Assembly (NCBI GenBank): GCA_030631915.1
Contig: DAOVKF010000027.1
Coordinates: forward strand, 1-13,537
Length of the DNA: 13,537 bases
Source: Candidatus Omnitrophota bacterium
GTDB taxonomy: Bacteria > Omnitrophota > Gorgyraeia > Tantalellales > Tantalellaceae
Reading direction: 5' to 3'
The stretch's first letter is position 1, and each line of letters starts with the position of its first letter. Made by a program: the position numbers and the translations under genes. This document shows, in pieces, positions 1-5,050 of the stretch. Below the pieces are notes generated by a model, which had not been told where the DNA came from, did not search any database, and saw only the letters and a list, made by a program, of their open reading frames with translations.

Positions 1-125
1 CACCATTCATCGGCATTGGCCTCCGGGACTGGCGCTATGACCACCACCCATGCCATGACCAGGACAACCATTACTGCCATAACTGCCATGGCAAACCCCG
101 TGTTTTTTGTTCTTTTCGTTTTCAT
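1..125 (-). CDS. N-terminal fragment of a secreted protein (signal peptide visible, cut by window edge)
   Basis: An open frame starts at ATG 125 and stays open through 41 codons to the left edge. The start has a strong Shine-Dalgarno (GGAG at 132-135, 6-nt spacing). The product begins with a basic stretch (KTKRTK), followed by a hydrophobic core of about 20 residues rich in Met, Ala and Val, and then APVPEANA followed by DEW. This is a classic Sec signal peptide with an AxA-type signal peptidase I site after ANA (residues 36-38). The mature protein is therefore exported, but only about three residues of it lie in the window, so its function cannot be said. A promoter candidate lies just upstream at 190-217. 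The gene is read separately from the long run to its right, which ends with the tRNA and a repeat-rich gap. An overlapping plus-strand frame (16-210) is a shadow with no ribosome binding site and is not called. Confidence 0.75.
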   Translation of the reverse strand, partial: MKTKRTKNTGFAMAVMAVMVVLVMAWVVVIAPVPEANADEW

Positions 126-189
126 CTCTGTCTCCTTTTTTATCTTTGCCTTTTTTAAAAACTTTGCAAAACTCTTGACTGACACTTTA

Positions 190-217
190 AGTATACCTTA
201 TTTCAGGTGAAATGCAA
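190..217 (-). promoter_or_regulatory. Candidate sigma70-type promoter with internal palindrome, for the secreted protein
   Basis: On the minus strand, TTGCAT (212-217) is followed after 16 bp by TATACT (190-195). The -10 matches consensus at 5 of 6 positions; the -35 matches at only 3 of 6. The start of transcription would fall near 183, leaving a leader of about 58 nt before ATG 125. The spacer is almost filled by a perfect 6-2-6 palindrome, ATTTCA-GG-TGAAAT (200-213), a plausible operator. The promoter is inferred from pattern only. Confidence 0.45.
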
Positions 218-320
218 GGGGTTACTGCTTACTTTTTTATATTTAACACTCTTTACCTGTTGCCACCTGGAGGTGACTGGGTTATAGCGCGACGGACTGG
301 GCAGGGGCCGGAAGAACAAA

Positions 321-382
321 GAAAATGGGGACAGTCCACGAAGCAGCTCACCGGGTAATCGCAGGGAACCGTCCCCTTTTTT
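321..382. repeat. REP-like imperfect inverted repeat ending in T-run
   Basis: GGGGACAGTCC at 327-337 and GGGAACCGTCCCC at 364-376 are imperfect inverted copies of one sequence (the second reads GGGGACGGTTCCC on the minus strand). They are separated by 26 nt and followed by a run of T to 382. Short GGGGACRGTYCC palindromes of this kind recur in many genomes and are often tied to REP-associated Y1 tyrosine transposases. That link is inferred from general knowledge; no transposase lies in the window. Read on the plus strand it superficially resembles a terminator, but the loop is long and no plus-strand gene precedes it. Confidence 0.5.
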
Positions 383-422
383 GGGAGTTATGGGAGTTAT
401 GGGAGTTATGGGAGTTATGGGA
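383..422. repeat. Tandem array, 4 copies of a 9-bp unit
   Basis: GGGAGTTAT is repeated four times without error (383-391, 392-400, 401-409, 410-418), followed by a partial GGGA. It directly abuts the T-run of the REP-like element. Identical copies suggest recent expansion by slippage, so the copy number probably varies between strains. Confidence 0.9.
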
Positions 423-425
423 AGG

Positions 426-568
426 CTGCTCCGGGGTGTTCCGTACAGAAGCTTGAACGTCACACGTTACTACTATTCCGACGCGGCCGGGCCTGGAAAA
501 ATAAAGTTTAAACGGGCACCATAGGTTGTAGAAGTTTTCAAGCTTCTGGTAGGAATACCCCGGAGCAG
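426..568. repeat. Long inverted repeat, 32-bp arms around a 79-bp centre
   Basis: The left arm (426-457) starts CTGCTCCGGGGTGTTCC and ends CAGAAGCTTGAA. The right arm (537-568) is its reverse complement at 28 of 32 positions; the mismatches are one G/A and a three-base block. The centre (458-536) has no open frame of note. The layout, terminal inverted repeats around a short non-coding core, resembles a miniature inverted-repeat element or a stable RNA hairpin. No target-site duplication is obvious. The outer part of the right arm belongs to the 39-bp repeat that recurs at 12850-12888. Confidence 0.65.
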
Positions 569-584
569 GCGCAGTGCGTTGCAG
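546..584 (-). repeat. Dispersed 39-bp repeat, copy A
   Basis: Read on the minus strand, this 39-bp stretch matches 12850-12888 on the plus strand at 36 of 39 positions. The shared core includes CCTGCTCCGGG, then TATTCCTACCAG. It overlaps the right arm of the 426-568 hairpin. Just outside it, GTGCGTTGCAGGGT (574-587) also recurs near copy B (minus strand, about 12941-12928). Confidence 0.75.
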
Positions 585-618
585 GGTCAAGGGTCAGGGG
601 AGTCATGGAGTTGGGAGA

Positions 619-692
619 TGGAGCGAGCGAGGGGAATCGAACCCCCGTCACCAGCTTGGGAAGCTGGAGTTCTACCATTGAACCACGCTCGC
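619..692 (-). tRNA. tRNA-Gly (anticodon CCC), CCA encoded
   Basis: This is a complete cloverleaf on the minus strand. The acceptor stem GCGAGCG (692-686) pairs with CGCTCGC (629-623), followed by discriminator T (622) and genomic CCA (621-619). The D arm is GTTC-AATGGTA-GAAC. The anticodon stem CCAGC/GCTGG encloses the loop TTCCCAA, so the anticodon is CCC, reading GGG glycine codons. The variable loop is TGAC and the T arm is GGGGG-TTCGATT-CCCCT (one G-T pair). The layout follows E. coli tRNA-Gly(CCC) closely. The first base (692) is also the G of the TAG stop of the upstream kinase gene, so the tRNA is probably co-transcribed with the operon and cut out by RNase P. No terminator is evident right after it. 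Confidence 0.96.
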
Positions 693-1591
693 TAGAATTT
701 TGTAAGGCTTCTGAAATGCCTGTATCTGTCGTTGACCTTTTCCGGAGAAGTCTTCAGTAATCCATCCACGCTGAACCTTTCCACGGCAAATGACGCTAAT
801 ATGCTACCATATACCAACGACCTTCTCAAGTCCCTATCCGTGATCTTTGATCTCCGCGAAAGATACCCCATCATGCCTCCGGCAAAAGTATCACCCGCTC
901 CCGTAGGGTCTTTTACGGCCTGAAGGGGATATGCCGGGACAACGAAACATACGCCGCCCGAAAAGAACAGCGACCCGTGTTCCCCTTTTTTGATCACGAC
1001 CATTCTGGCGCCCTTTGACGCTATGTGCCTGGCAGCGTCCATGAGGTTCTCCTCGCCCGAGAACTGGCGGGCTTCAGCGTCGTTCAAAAGGAACAGATCG
1101 ACTTTCTTTAGAAGCCTGGTCAGGGCTTTTTTCTCGCGCTCTATCCAGAGGTTCATCGTGTCACAGGCCACAATGCCCTCCGGTTTTACGCTTCTGAATA
1201 TCCTGTCCTGAAGCTCCGGGTCTATATTAGCCAGGAGCAGGCTGTCTTTCGAACTTATGTTCGGCGGTATGGACGGCTTGAAGTCCGTAAAGACATTCAA
1301 GCCGGTGGCCAGGGTTTCCGCGTGACTGAGATCGGCGGGATACCGCGCTTTCCAGCGGAACGTTTTTCCCTCTTTCGTTTCCACGCCTGTAACATCAATA
1401 TCCCGCTTCCTGAACGCGGCCAGATATTTTTTCGGGAAATCCGTGCCCACAACGCTTATGAGATTGACCGGCGCAAAAAAAGAAGCGCTTAAAGACGCGT
1501 ACGAGGCGGAACCCCCGAGCACATCCTCGCGTTTCCCGTAAGGTGTCTCAACAGTGTCAAGCGCCACGCTCCCTATTACCGTAACTCTCAT
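692..1591 (-). CDS. PfkB family sugar/nucleoside kinase, substrate unknown
   Basis: This 299-residue protein belongs to the ribokinase/PfkB superfamily, which transfers phosphate from ATP to a sugar or nucleoside hydroxyl in the cytoplasm. Visible marks are the N-terminal GSVALD (7-12) with a substrate-binding Asp, the GGSASY glycine pair (26-31), the NDAEA segment (170-174) and the PfkB signature DPTGAGDTFAGG (228-239) with catalytic Asp234 and the anion hole GAGD. Length is normal for the family. The start ATG overlaps the thiC stop (ATGA, 1588-1591), implying translational coupling. The TAG stop shares its last base with tRNA-Gly. The substrate cannot be read from sequence. Its position suggests a link to thiamine precursors or to products of ThiC chemistry, but it lacks the look of ThiD or of the heptose kinase HldA, so this remains open. 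Confidence 0.85.
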   Translation of the reverse strand: MRVTVIGSVALDTVETPYGKREDVLGGSASYASLSASFFAPVNLISVVGTDFPKKYLAAFRKRDIDVTGVETKEGKTFRWKARYPADLSHAETLATGLNVFTDFKPSIPPNISSKDSLLLANIDPELQDRIFRSVKPEGIVACDTMNLWIEREKKALTRLLKKVDLFLLNDAEARQFSGEENLMDAARHIASKGARMVVIKKGEHGSLFFSGGVCFVVPAYPLQAVKDPTGAGDTFAGGMMGYLSRRSKITDRDLRRSLVYGSILASFAVERFSVDGLLKTSPEKVNDRYRHFRSLTKF

Positions 1592-2919
1592 GCCTTCTTA
1601 CCCCGTGCGGATCTTTGACCACGCGGCTTTTTCGCCCCGACCTTTCCGCTCCTGCCGGCCTTGAGAGCGAAACTTCGCTCCGTTATCCTGATCGGACAGA
1701 ATTCCGCGCACATGGTACAGACGTCCTTTTCTTCAGGCTCCGCCGTTTTTCTGACCTTTTCAGGCATACCGGGGTCAAGAGAAAGCCTGAACTGCGTTTT
1801 CCAGTCCCTCCTGGCGCGGGCTTTTGATATCTCTCTATCCCTTTCAGCCGCGGACGGGATCCCCTTTACTATATCAGCGGCATGAGCGGCTATTTTGGAA
1901 GCGATAACACCCATGCGGACATCCTCGGCGTCCGGCAGTTTCAGATGTTCAGCGGGTGTCACGTAGCACAGAAAATCCGCCCCGTGCCAGGCGGCGATAG
2001 CGCCGCCGATCGCCGACACTATATGGTCATAACCGGGAGCCGCGTCCGTGACCAGAGGTCCGAGGACATAAAAAGGCGCTCCGTGACACAGGGTTTTCTG
2101 CACCTTGACGTTGGATTCGATCTGGTCAAGCGGCAGGTGCCCGGGGCCCTCGATCATGGACTGGACACCCCGGGTGAAGGCCCTTTTCTGAAGGTCGCCG
2201 AGAACGAGCAATTCCTGTATCTGTAAATGGTCCGTGGCATCCGCGATAGCTCCGGGCCTCATGCTGTCCCCCAGGCTTAAAGTAACATCATGCCGCCTGC
2301 AAATATCCAGTATCCTGTCAAACTGAGATAAAAAAGGATTCTCGCGGCCGTTTTCATCCATCCATGACGCCAGAAGGGCCCCTCCCCTGCTCACTATGTT
2401 TATGATACGCGGATCTTTTTTCGCGAAACGCACGGCCTCAAGGGTCAACCCGGCATGTATGGTAAAAAAATCCACGCCTTCTTCCGCCTGCTTTTCCACT
2501 ATTTCAACAAAGTCCCCTTCCTTCAGAGAAGAAAAATCTTTTCCGGCAGCGCTTGCCAGTTCGTAGACAGGGACCGTGCCGAGCGGGACCGGGCACTCGG
2601 ACAGTAACTTTTTTTTGAGTTTTTGAAGGAACGGCCCTGTTGAGAGATCCATCACAGTATCGGCCCCGGCCCTGACAGCGATCTTCATCTTTCTGAGTTC
2701 CATGTCCATGCCGGAATGCCCCGGAGACAATCCCAGGTTCGCGTTCACTTTTGTCGTCATACCCTTACCTATGCCGCACGGCCTGGAGATACTGTGGCCT
2801 CTGTTCTTCGGCACGACTATCTGCCCGGACAATACCCCTTTCTTTATGTCCGAAACAGCGGCGTCTTCTCTCTTCGCGGCCTCTTTTATGAGTTTTAACG
2901 GGACTTTTATCATCTTCAC
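1588..2919 (-). CDS. thiC: Phosphomethylpyrimidine synthase ThiC (short form)
   Basis: ThiC is a radical-SAM enzyme that rearranges aminoimidazole ribotide into HMP-phosphate, the pyrimidine precursor of thiamine. Visible family segments are KVNANLG (57-63), GADTVMDLSTG (85-95), IEGPGHLPLDQ, LGPLVTDAAPGYDHI and VTPAEH. The C-terminal cysteine motif is C401-x2-C404-x3-C408, which would hold the 4Fe-4S cluster. At 443 residues it is the short type without the N-terminal extension of enterobacterial ThiC. A basic Gly/Lys/Arg tail of about 25 residues follows the cysteines. The start is GTG at 2919, overlapping the thiE TGA as GTGA. An ATG two codons on (2913) is an equally plausible start, since AAGG-type Shine-Dalgarno sequences fit both. 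The stop overlaps the kinase start. No thiazole-branch genes (thiG, thiS, thiH, thiF) lie in the window. Confidence 0.96.
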   Translation of the reverse strand: MKMIKVPLKLIKEAAKREDAAVSDIKKGVLSGQIVVPKNRGHSISRPCGIGKGMTTKVNANLGLSPGHSGMDMELRKMKIAVRAGADTVMDLSTGPFLQKLKKKLLSECPVPLGTVPVYELASAAGKDFSSLKEGDFVEIVEKQAEEGVDFFTIHAGLTLEAVRFAKKDPRIINIVSRGGALLASWMDENGRENPFLSQFDRILDICRRHDVTLSLGDSMRPGAIADATDHLQIQELLVLGDLQKRAFTRGVQSMIEGPGHLPLDQIESNVKVQKTLCHGAPFYVLGPLVTDAAPGYDHIVSAIGGAIAAWHGADFLCYVTPAEHLKLPDAEDVRMGVIASKIAAHAADIVKGIPSAAERDREISKARARRDWKTQFRLSLDPGMPEKVRKTAEPEEKDVCTMCAEFCPIRITERSFALKAGRSGKVGAKKPRGQRSARGKKA

Positions 2920-3569
2920 CCTTTGCCTTCTGTTGACATGATCTTTCGCAATTCTTCGATCTCCCTCTTCACGTTCTTTCCGGAGACACCGTAACGCATA
3001 AAAGCCACGGTCCTTATCCCTTCCGCCATGACCGCTCTCACGTTATCTTTATTTATGCCTCCGATAGCCACGACCGGTTTTTTCGAAACCCTGCAGATCT
3101 CCCTGATGGCTGAAAAAGAGATCTGTTCCAGGCCTGCCTTGACCGGTGAATAGAATACCGGCCCGACCGCCGCGTAGTCGTAATCCTGCGAACCCGCGGC
3201 AAAAAGGTCTTTTTTATCCCTGATCGTGCGTCCTATCATTGCCGCGCTACCGAGTATTTTCCTCGCTATTGAAACCGGGATATCGTCTTTACCCAGATGG
3301 ACCCCCCGGCATCCCAGAGCGAGCGCCGCTTCCGGCCTGTCGTTCATTATAACCGGGATATTCTTCTTCCCGGCTTCCCGGACCATCATTCTTGCCGCGC
3401 GGAATTGCGAAGCGTCTTTCAGGTCTTTGAGGCGTAACTGTATGGCATCGACCGGGCTGTCGATCAACTCCAGGAATTTAGTTACGAATCTTCCTTGCTC
3501 CGGGAACATGCGGTTATCGAGAACCGGATAGATCTTCCAGGTCTTTAACAGCTGTTTTTTCGATTTCAT
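2916..3569 (-). CDS. thiE: Thiamine-phosphate synthase ThiE
   Basis: ThiE joins HMP diphosphate to thiazole phosphate, giving thiamine phosphate. The 217-residue product shows the family's TIM-barrel motifs: QLRLKD (44-49), VIMNDRPEAALALG (73-86) with the diphosphate-binding Asn-Asp-Arg, GVHLGKDD (89-96), IGRT (112-115), AAVGPVFYSPVKAG (133-146) with the phosphate-binding Ser-Pro-x-Lys, and VAIGGIN (167-173). The enzyme looks intact. The start used is ATG 3569, which lacks a clear Shine-Dalgarno and lies inside the end of thiD2, overlapping it by 56 nt in the +1 frame. Residues before about Trp11 are linker. In many bacteria ThiD2 and ThiE form one polypeptide, and here the two frames join seamlessly if one A is removed from the A6 tract at 3555-3560. 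Expression could thus depend on coupling or frameshifting. The stop overlaps the thiC start. Confidence 0.95.
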   Translation of the reverse strand: MKSKKQLLKTWKIYPVLDNRMFPEQGRFVTKFLELIDSPVDAIQLRLKDLKDASQFRAARMMVREAGKKNIPVIMNDRPEAALALGCRGVHLGKDDIPVSIARKILGSAAMIGRTIRDKKDLFAAGSQDYDYAAVGPVFYSPVKAGLEQISFSAIREICRVSKKPVVAIGGINKDNVRAVMAEGIRTVAFMRYGVSGKNVKREIEELRKIMSTEGKG

Positions 3570-3945
3570 AGAGCTTAAACCGGAATCTTTTGAATTTCTG
3601 TGACAACTCCTGATCGAAAAGCTTCAATACTTCTTCAAGGACCCTCAGGGATTCCTTGCCCCGCTGGGTATTAGCCAGAAACAGGTCCACAAGATTCTCC
3701 CTCCTTTTCTCTGAATTCGAGCTCTTAATGCCCACGTCCCTTGTATCCCTGGAAGAGACAAGCTCCCGCAAATGCTCCTTGCGCAGGTCCTTGACGGCAA
3801 TGAATACATCATGCCGGAAAGCCTTTAATTTCGATGTCAGCACTTCATCGTTCGATGAAAACCTGACAATATCCTCACATACCCGTATGCCCTCCATTAC
3901 CCTGTTCAGATTCGCGTCCAGTATTCTGTATACGCCTTTGTCCAT
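3514..3945 (-). CDS. thiD2: ThiD2-family HMP-phosphate kinase
   Basis: The 143-residue product matches the helical domain often found N-terminal to ThiE and known as ThiD2, which phosphorylates HMP-P to HMP-PP but does not act on free HMP. The hallmark is the N-terminal RILDANLNRVMEGIRVCED (7-25); further family features are DTRDVG (67-72) and a C-terminal helix KFKRFRFKLYEIEK. It would supply ThiE with HMP-PP and act directly after ThiC. The start is ATG 3945, 13 bp after the rfaE2 stop, with only a weak GGGA-type ribosome site. The last 14 or so residues (from TAVKD) are read from the same DNA as the ThiE start in another frame and do not look like family sequence. This suggests that the stop at 3514 follows a frame break in an ancestral thiD2-thiE fusion. 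Confidence 0.88.
   Translation of the reverse strand: MDKGVYRILDANLNRVMEGIRVCEDIVRFSSNDEVLTSKLKAFRHDVFIAVKDLRKEHLRELVSSRDTRDVGIKSSNSEKRRENLVDLFLANTQRGKESLRVLEEVLKLFDQELSQKFKRFRFKLYEIEKTAVKDLEDLSGSR
3555..3560 (-). other. A6 tract at the thiD2/thiE frame junction
   Basis: Six A residues on the coding strand (codons GAA AAA ACA in thiD2 frame) lie 9 nt inside the thiE start. Dropping one A would turn the thiD2 end into YEIEKQLLKTWKIYPVLD, a continuous ThiD2-ThiE joint. The tract is not in the phase of a classical -1 A-AAA-AAC slippery site, but polymerase slippage or an A5/A6 difference would suffice. Confidence 0.6.
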
Positions 3946-3958
3946 GGTTAATATCCCG

Positions 3959-4468
3959 TTAGTCGTTAGTCGTGTGTCGTGAGTCGTGTGTCATGAGTCG
4001 TGTGATGATGTCCGTTGTCGAGTAACCTTCCTCGTAGGGAAGTATCCGGACTTTTCCGCCGCGCGACTTCACGTGACGCGCGCCCGCAACGGAATCTTCG
4101 TTCCAATCCCCCCCCTTGAACAGTATCTGCGGTGTCAGGGACTCTATCAGTGTTTCCGGCGTATCTTCCGCAAAAAGGGTCACAATGTCCACATATTCTA
4201 CCGCGGCAAGGACCTCCATCCTGGCCCGCTCATTATTGACCGGGCGCCCTTCGCCTTTCAGCCGTCTTACGGAATCGTCACTGTTCACGCCGACTATCAG
4301 AACATCACACTCCTGCTTCGCGCTCCTGAGATACCGCACATGCCCCAGATGCAGCACGTCAAAACATCCGTTAGTGAACCCTATTGTCGCTCCATCTTCT
4401 TTCGCCTTCCGTATTCTACCGGCACGAGCGTCCCGGGACTTTATTTTAGCGGTCATCATCCCGGCCAA
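3959..4468 (-). CDS. rfaE2: D-glycero-beta-D-manno-heptose 1-phosphate adenylyltransferase (RfaE domain II type)
   Basis: This 169-residue cytidylyltransferase-like nucleotidyltransferase activates heptose 1-phosphate to the ADP-heptose precursor for LPS-type core sugars. Visible motifs are FTNGCFDVLHLGH (31-43) with the HxGH signature, VGVNSDDSVRRLKG, RPVNNERAR, LFKGGDWNED and the C-terminal YSTTDIITRL. It equals the C-terminal half of E. coli HldE; the kinase half is absent. The start is TTG 4468: GGAGG (4475-4479) lies exactly 6 nt upstream, while the ATGs at 4459 and 4456 lie too far from it. It overlaps gmhA by 23 nt, its pathway partner. The last 11 residues are encoded by a heptamer tandem repeat and are probably not functional. 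Likely translationally coupled to gmhA. Confidence 0.94.
   Translation of the reverse strand: MAGMMTAKIKSRDARAGRIRKAKEDGATIGFTNGCFDVLHLGHVRYLRSAKQECDVLIVGVNSDDSVRRLKGEGRPVNNERARMEVLAAVEYVDIVTLFAEDTPETLIESLTPQILFKGGDWNEDSVAGARHVKSRGGKVRILPYEEGYSTTDIITRLMTHDSRHTTND
3961..4009 (-). repeat. Heptamer tandem repeat overlapping the rfaE2 3' end
   Basis: On the plus strand the units read AGTCGTT, AGTCGTGTGTCGTG, AGTCGTGTGTCATG and AGTCGTGTGATGAT: a 14-bp period made of two 7-bp halves. On the coding strand the heptamer is roughly CACGACT or AACGACT. The array encodes the last residues of RfaE2 (MTHDSRHTTND) and supplies its stop. Since 7 and 14 are not multiples of 3, gain or loss of a unit would change the C-terminus. 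Related heptamers occur at 5662-5700 and 11922-11931. Confidence 0.8.
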
Positions 4469-5039
4469 GGGCGTCCTCCGTTAATTTACAGAGTATGTGG
4501 ATTATCAAAATATGCACCTCCTGTATCCGCGCGGTGTTCTGATGTTTTACCACGATCGGCACATCGGCCATGCCTGCCAGTATTCCGCCGTCCCTGCCGG
4601 CAAGCGCTATAACCGGGACATTGTTCTTCTTTGCCGCGCGCGCGCCTTCAATGACGTTCGGGGAATTGCCGCTGGTGGATATGGCCACCGCCACATCGCC
4701 GGGCCTGATCAGGGCTTCGATCTGCCGGCTGAAGACCTTATCGAAACCGTAGTCATTCCCAATGGCTGTCAGGCTGGACGCGTTCGCGCTCAGGGCGACG
4801 CATGGAAGCGCTTTCCTCTCTCTCTCGAACCTGCCGACAAGTTCCGCCGCCATATGCTGGCTGTCGGCTGCGCTCCCGCCGTTCCCGAAAACAATGACCT
4901 TCCCGCCGCGCCTGTAACAGCCGATCAGGGTCTCCGCGGCACGGTTTATTCCGGATACTGTGCCGCCATCCGCCAGAAAATCCTCTTTGGCCCTGATGCT
5001 CTCTTTTAAAATACCTTCAACCATTCCGGCATCGGTCAT
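4446..5039 (-). CDS. gmhA: Phosphoheptose isomerase GmhA
   Basis: GmhA converts sedoheptulose 7-phosphate to D-glycero-D-manno-heptose 7-phosphate, the first step toward ADP-heptose. The 197-residue product is a single SIS domain with the signature GNGGSAADSQHMAAELVGRF (52-71), the TAIGNDY segment (91-97), the phosphate-binding STSGNS (121-126) and the C-terminal QEVHILIIH (173-181). The zinc and catalytic residues known from E. coli GmhA (His61, Glu65, Gln172, His180) appear here as His62, Glu66, Gln173 and His181. Start ATG 5039 has a GGGGGAAG ribosome site and lies 11 bp after amaP. It overlaps rfaE2, the later enzyme of the same pathway. The intermediate kinase (HldA) and phosphatase (GmhB) are not in the window. 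Confidence 0.95.
   Translation of the reverse strand: MTDAGMVEGILKESIRAKEDFLADGGTVSGINRAAETLIGCYRRGGKVIVFGNGGSAADSQHMAAELVGRFERERKALPCVALSANASSLTAIGNDYGFDKVFSRQIEALIRPGDVAVAISTSGNSPNVIEGARAAKKNNVPVIALAGRDGGILAGMADVPIVVKHQNTARIQEVHILIIHILCKLTEDALGRDDDR
4475..4479 (-). promoter_or_regulatory. Shine-Dalgarno deciding the rfaE2 TTG start
   Basis: GGAGG on the minus strand lies 6 nt before TTG 4468 and 15 nt before ATG 4459. The spacing favours the TTG start. The site is inside the end of gmhA. Confidence 0.6.
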
Positions 5040-5050
5040 AATGCTTCCCC

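Larger units (their letters stand above)
126..618. other. Repeat-rich region without a convincing gene
   Basis: This gap of about 490 bp separates tRNA-Gly from the secreted-protein gene. It holds a promoter (190-217), a REP-like inverted repeat (321-382), a nonamer tandem array (383-422), a long hairpin (426-568) and one copy of a dispersed 39-bp element (546-584). Stretches 218-320 and 585-618 show nothing further that I can name. Two minus-strand open frames (203-463 and 348-590) run through the repeats, lack ribosome binding sites and translate the tandem array into a low-complexity HNS repeat, so they are probably not genes. Confidence 0.6.

Noticed and set aside
321..382. Rho-independent terminator on the plus strand
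   Set aside because: There is a T-run, but the stem is imperfect with a 26-nt loop and there is no plus-strand gene upstream for it to end.
383..422. Possible CRISPR array
   Set aside because: Units are only 9 bp, directly joined without spacers, and no cas genes are in the window; the heptamer arrays fail for the same reasons.
203..590. Two minus-strand open frames (203-463, 348-590) across the left gap
   Set aside because: They run through the tandem array, REP-like element and hairpin, give low-complexity peptides, and have no ribosome binding sites or recognisable domains.
692..1591. PfkB protein as the missing heptose kinase HldA
   Set aside because: General PfkB motifs are present but the sequence does not resemble the HldA/HldE kinase domain, and thiE, thiC and thiD2 separate it from gmhA/rfaE2.
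3514..3569. Classical -1 programmed frameshift site (A-AAA-AAC) for thiD2-thiE
   Set aside because: The A6-C sequence is not in the required codon phase, and thiE is in the +1 frame relative to thiD2, so a standard -1 shift would not join them.
2916..3960. TPP riboswitch ahead of the thiamine genes
   Set aside because: No CTGAGA and ACCTGAT-type conserved blocks are found near the thiamine genes, and the gap before thiD2 is only 13 bp; the thi genes sit mid-operon.
3986..4612. Long plus-strand open frame opposite rfaE2/gmhA
   Set aside because: It is antisense to two well-recognised overlapping genes, has no domain features and its composition looks like a shadow frame; the same holds for plus-strand frames at 5800-6519 and 7557-8096.
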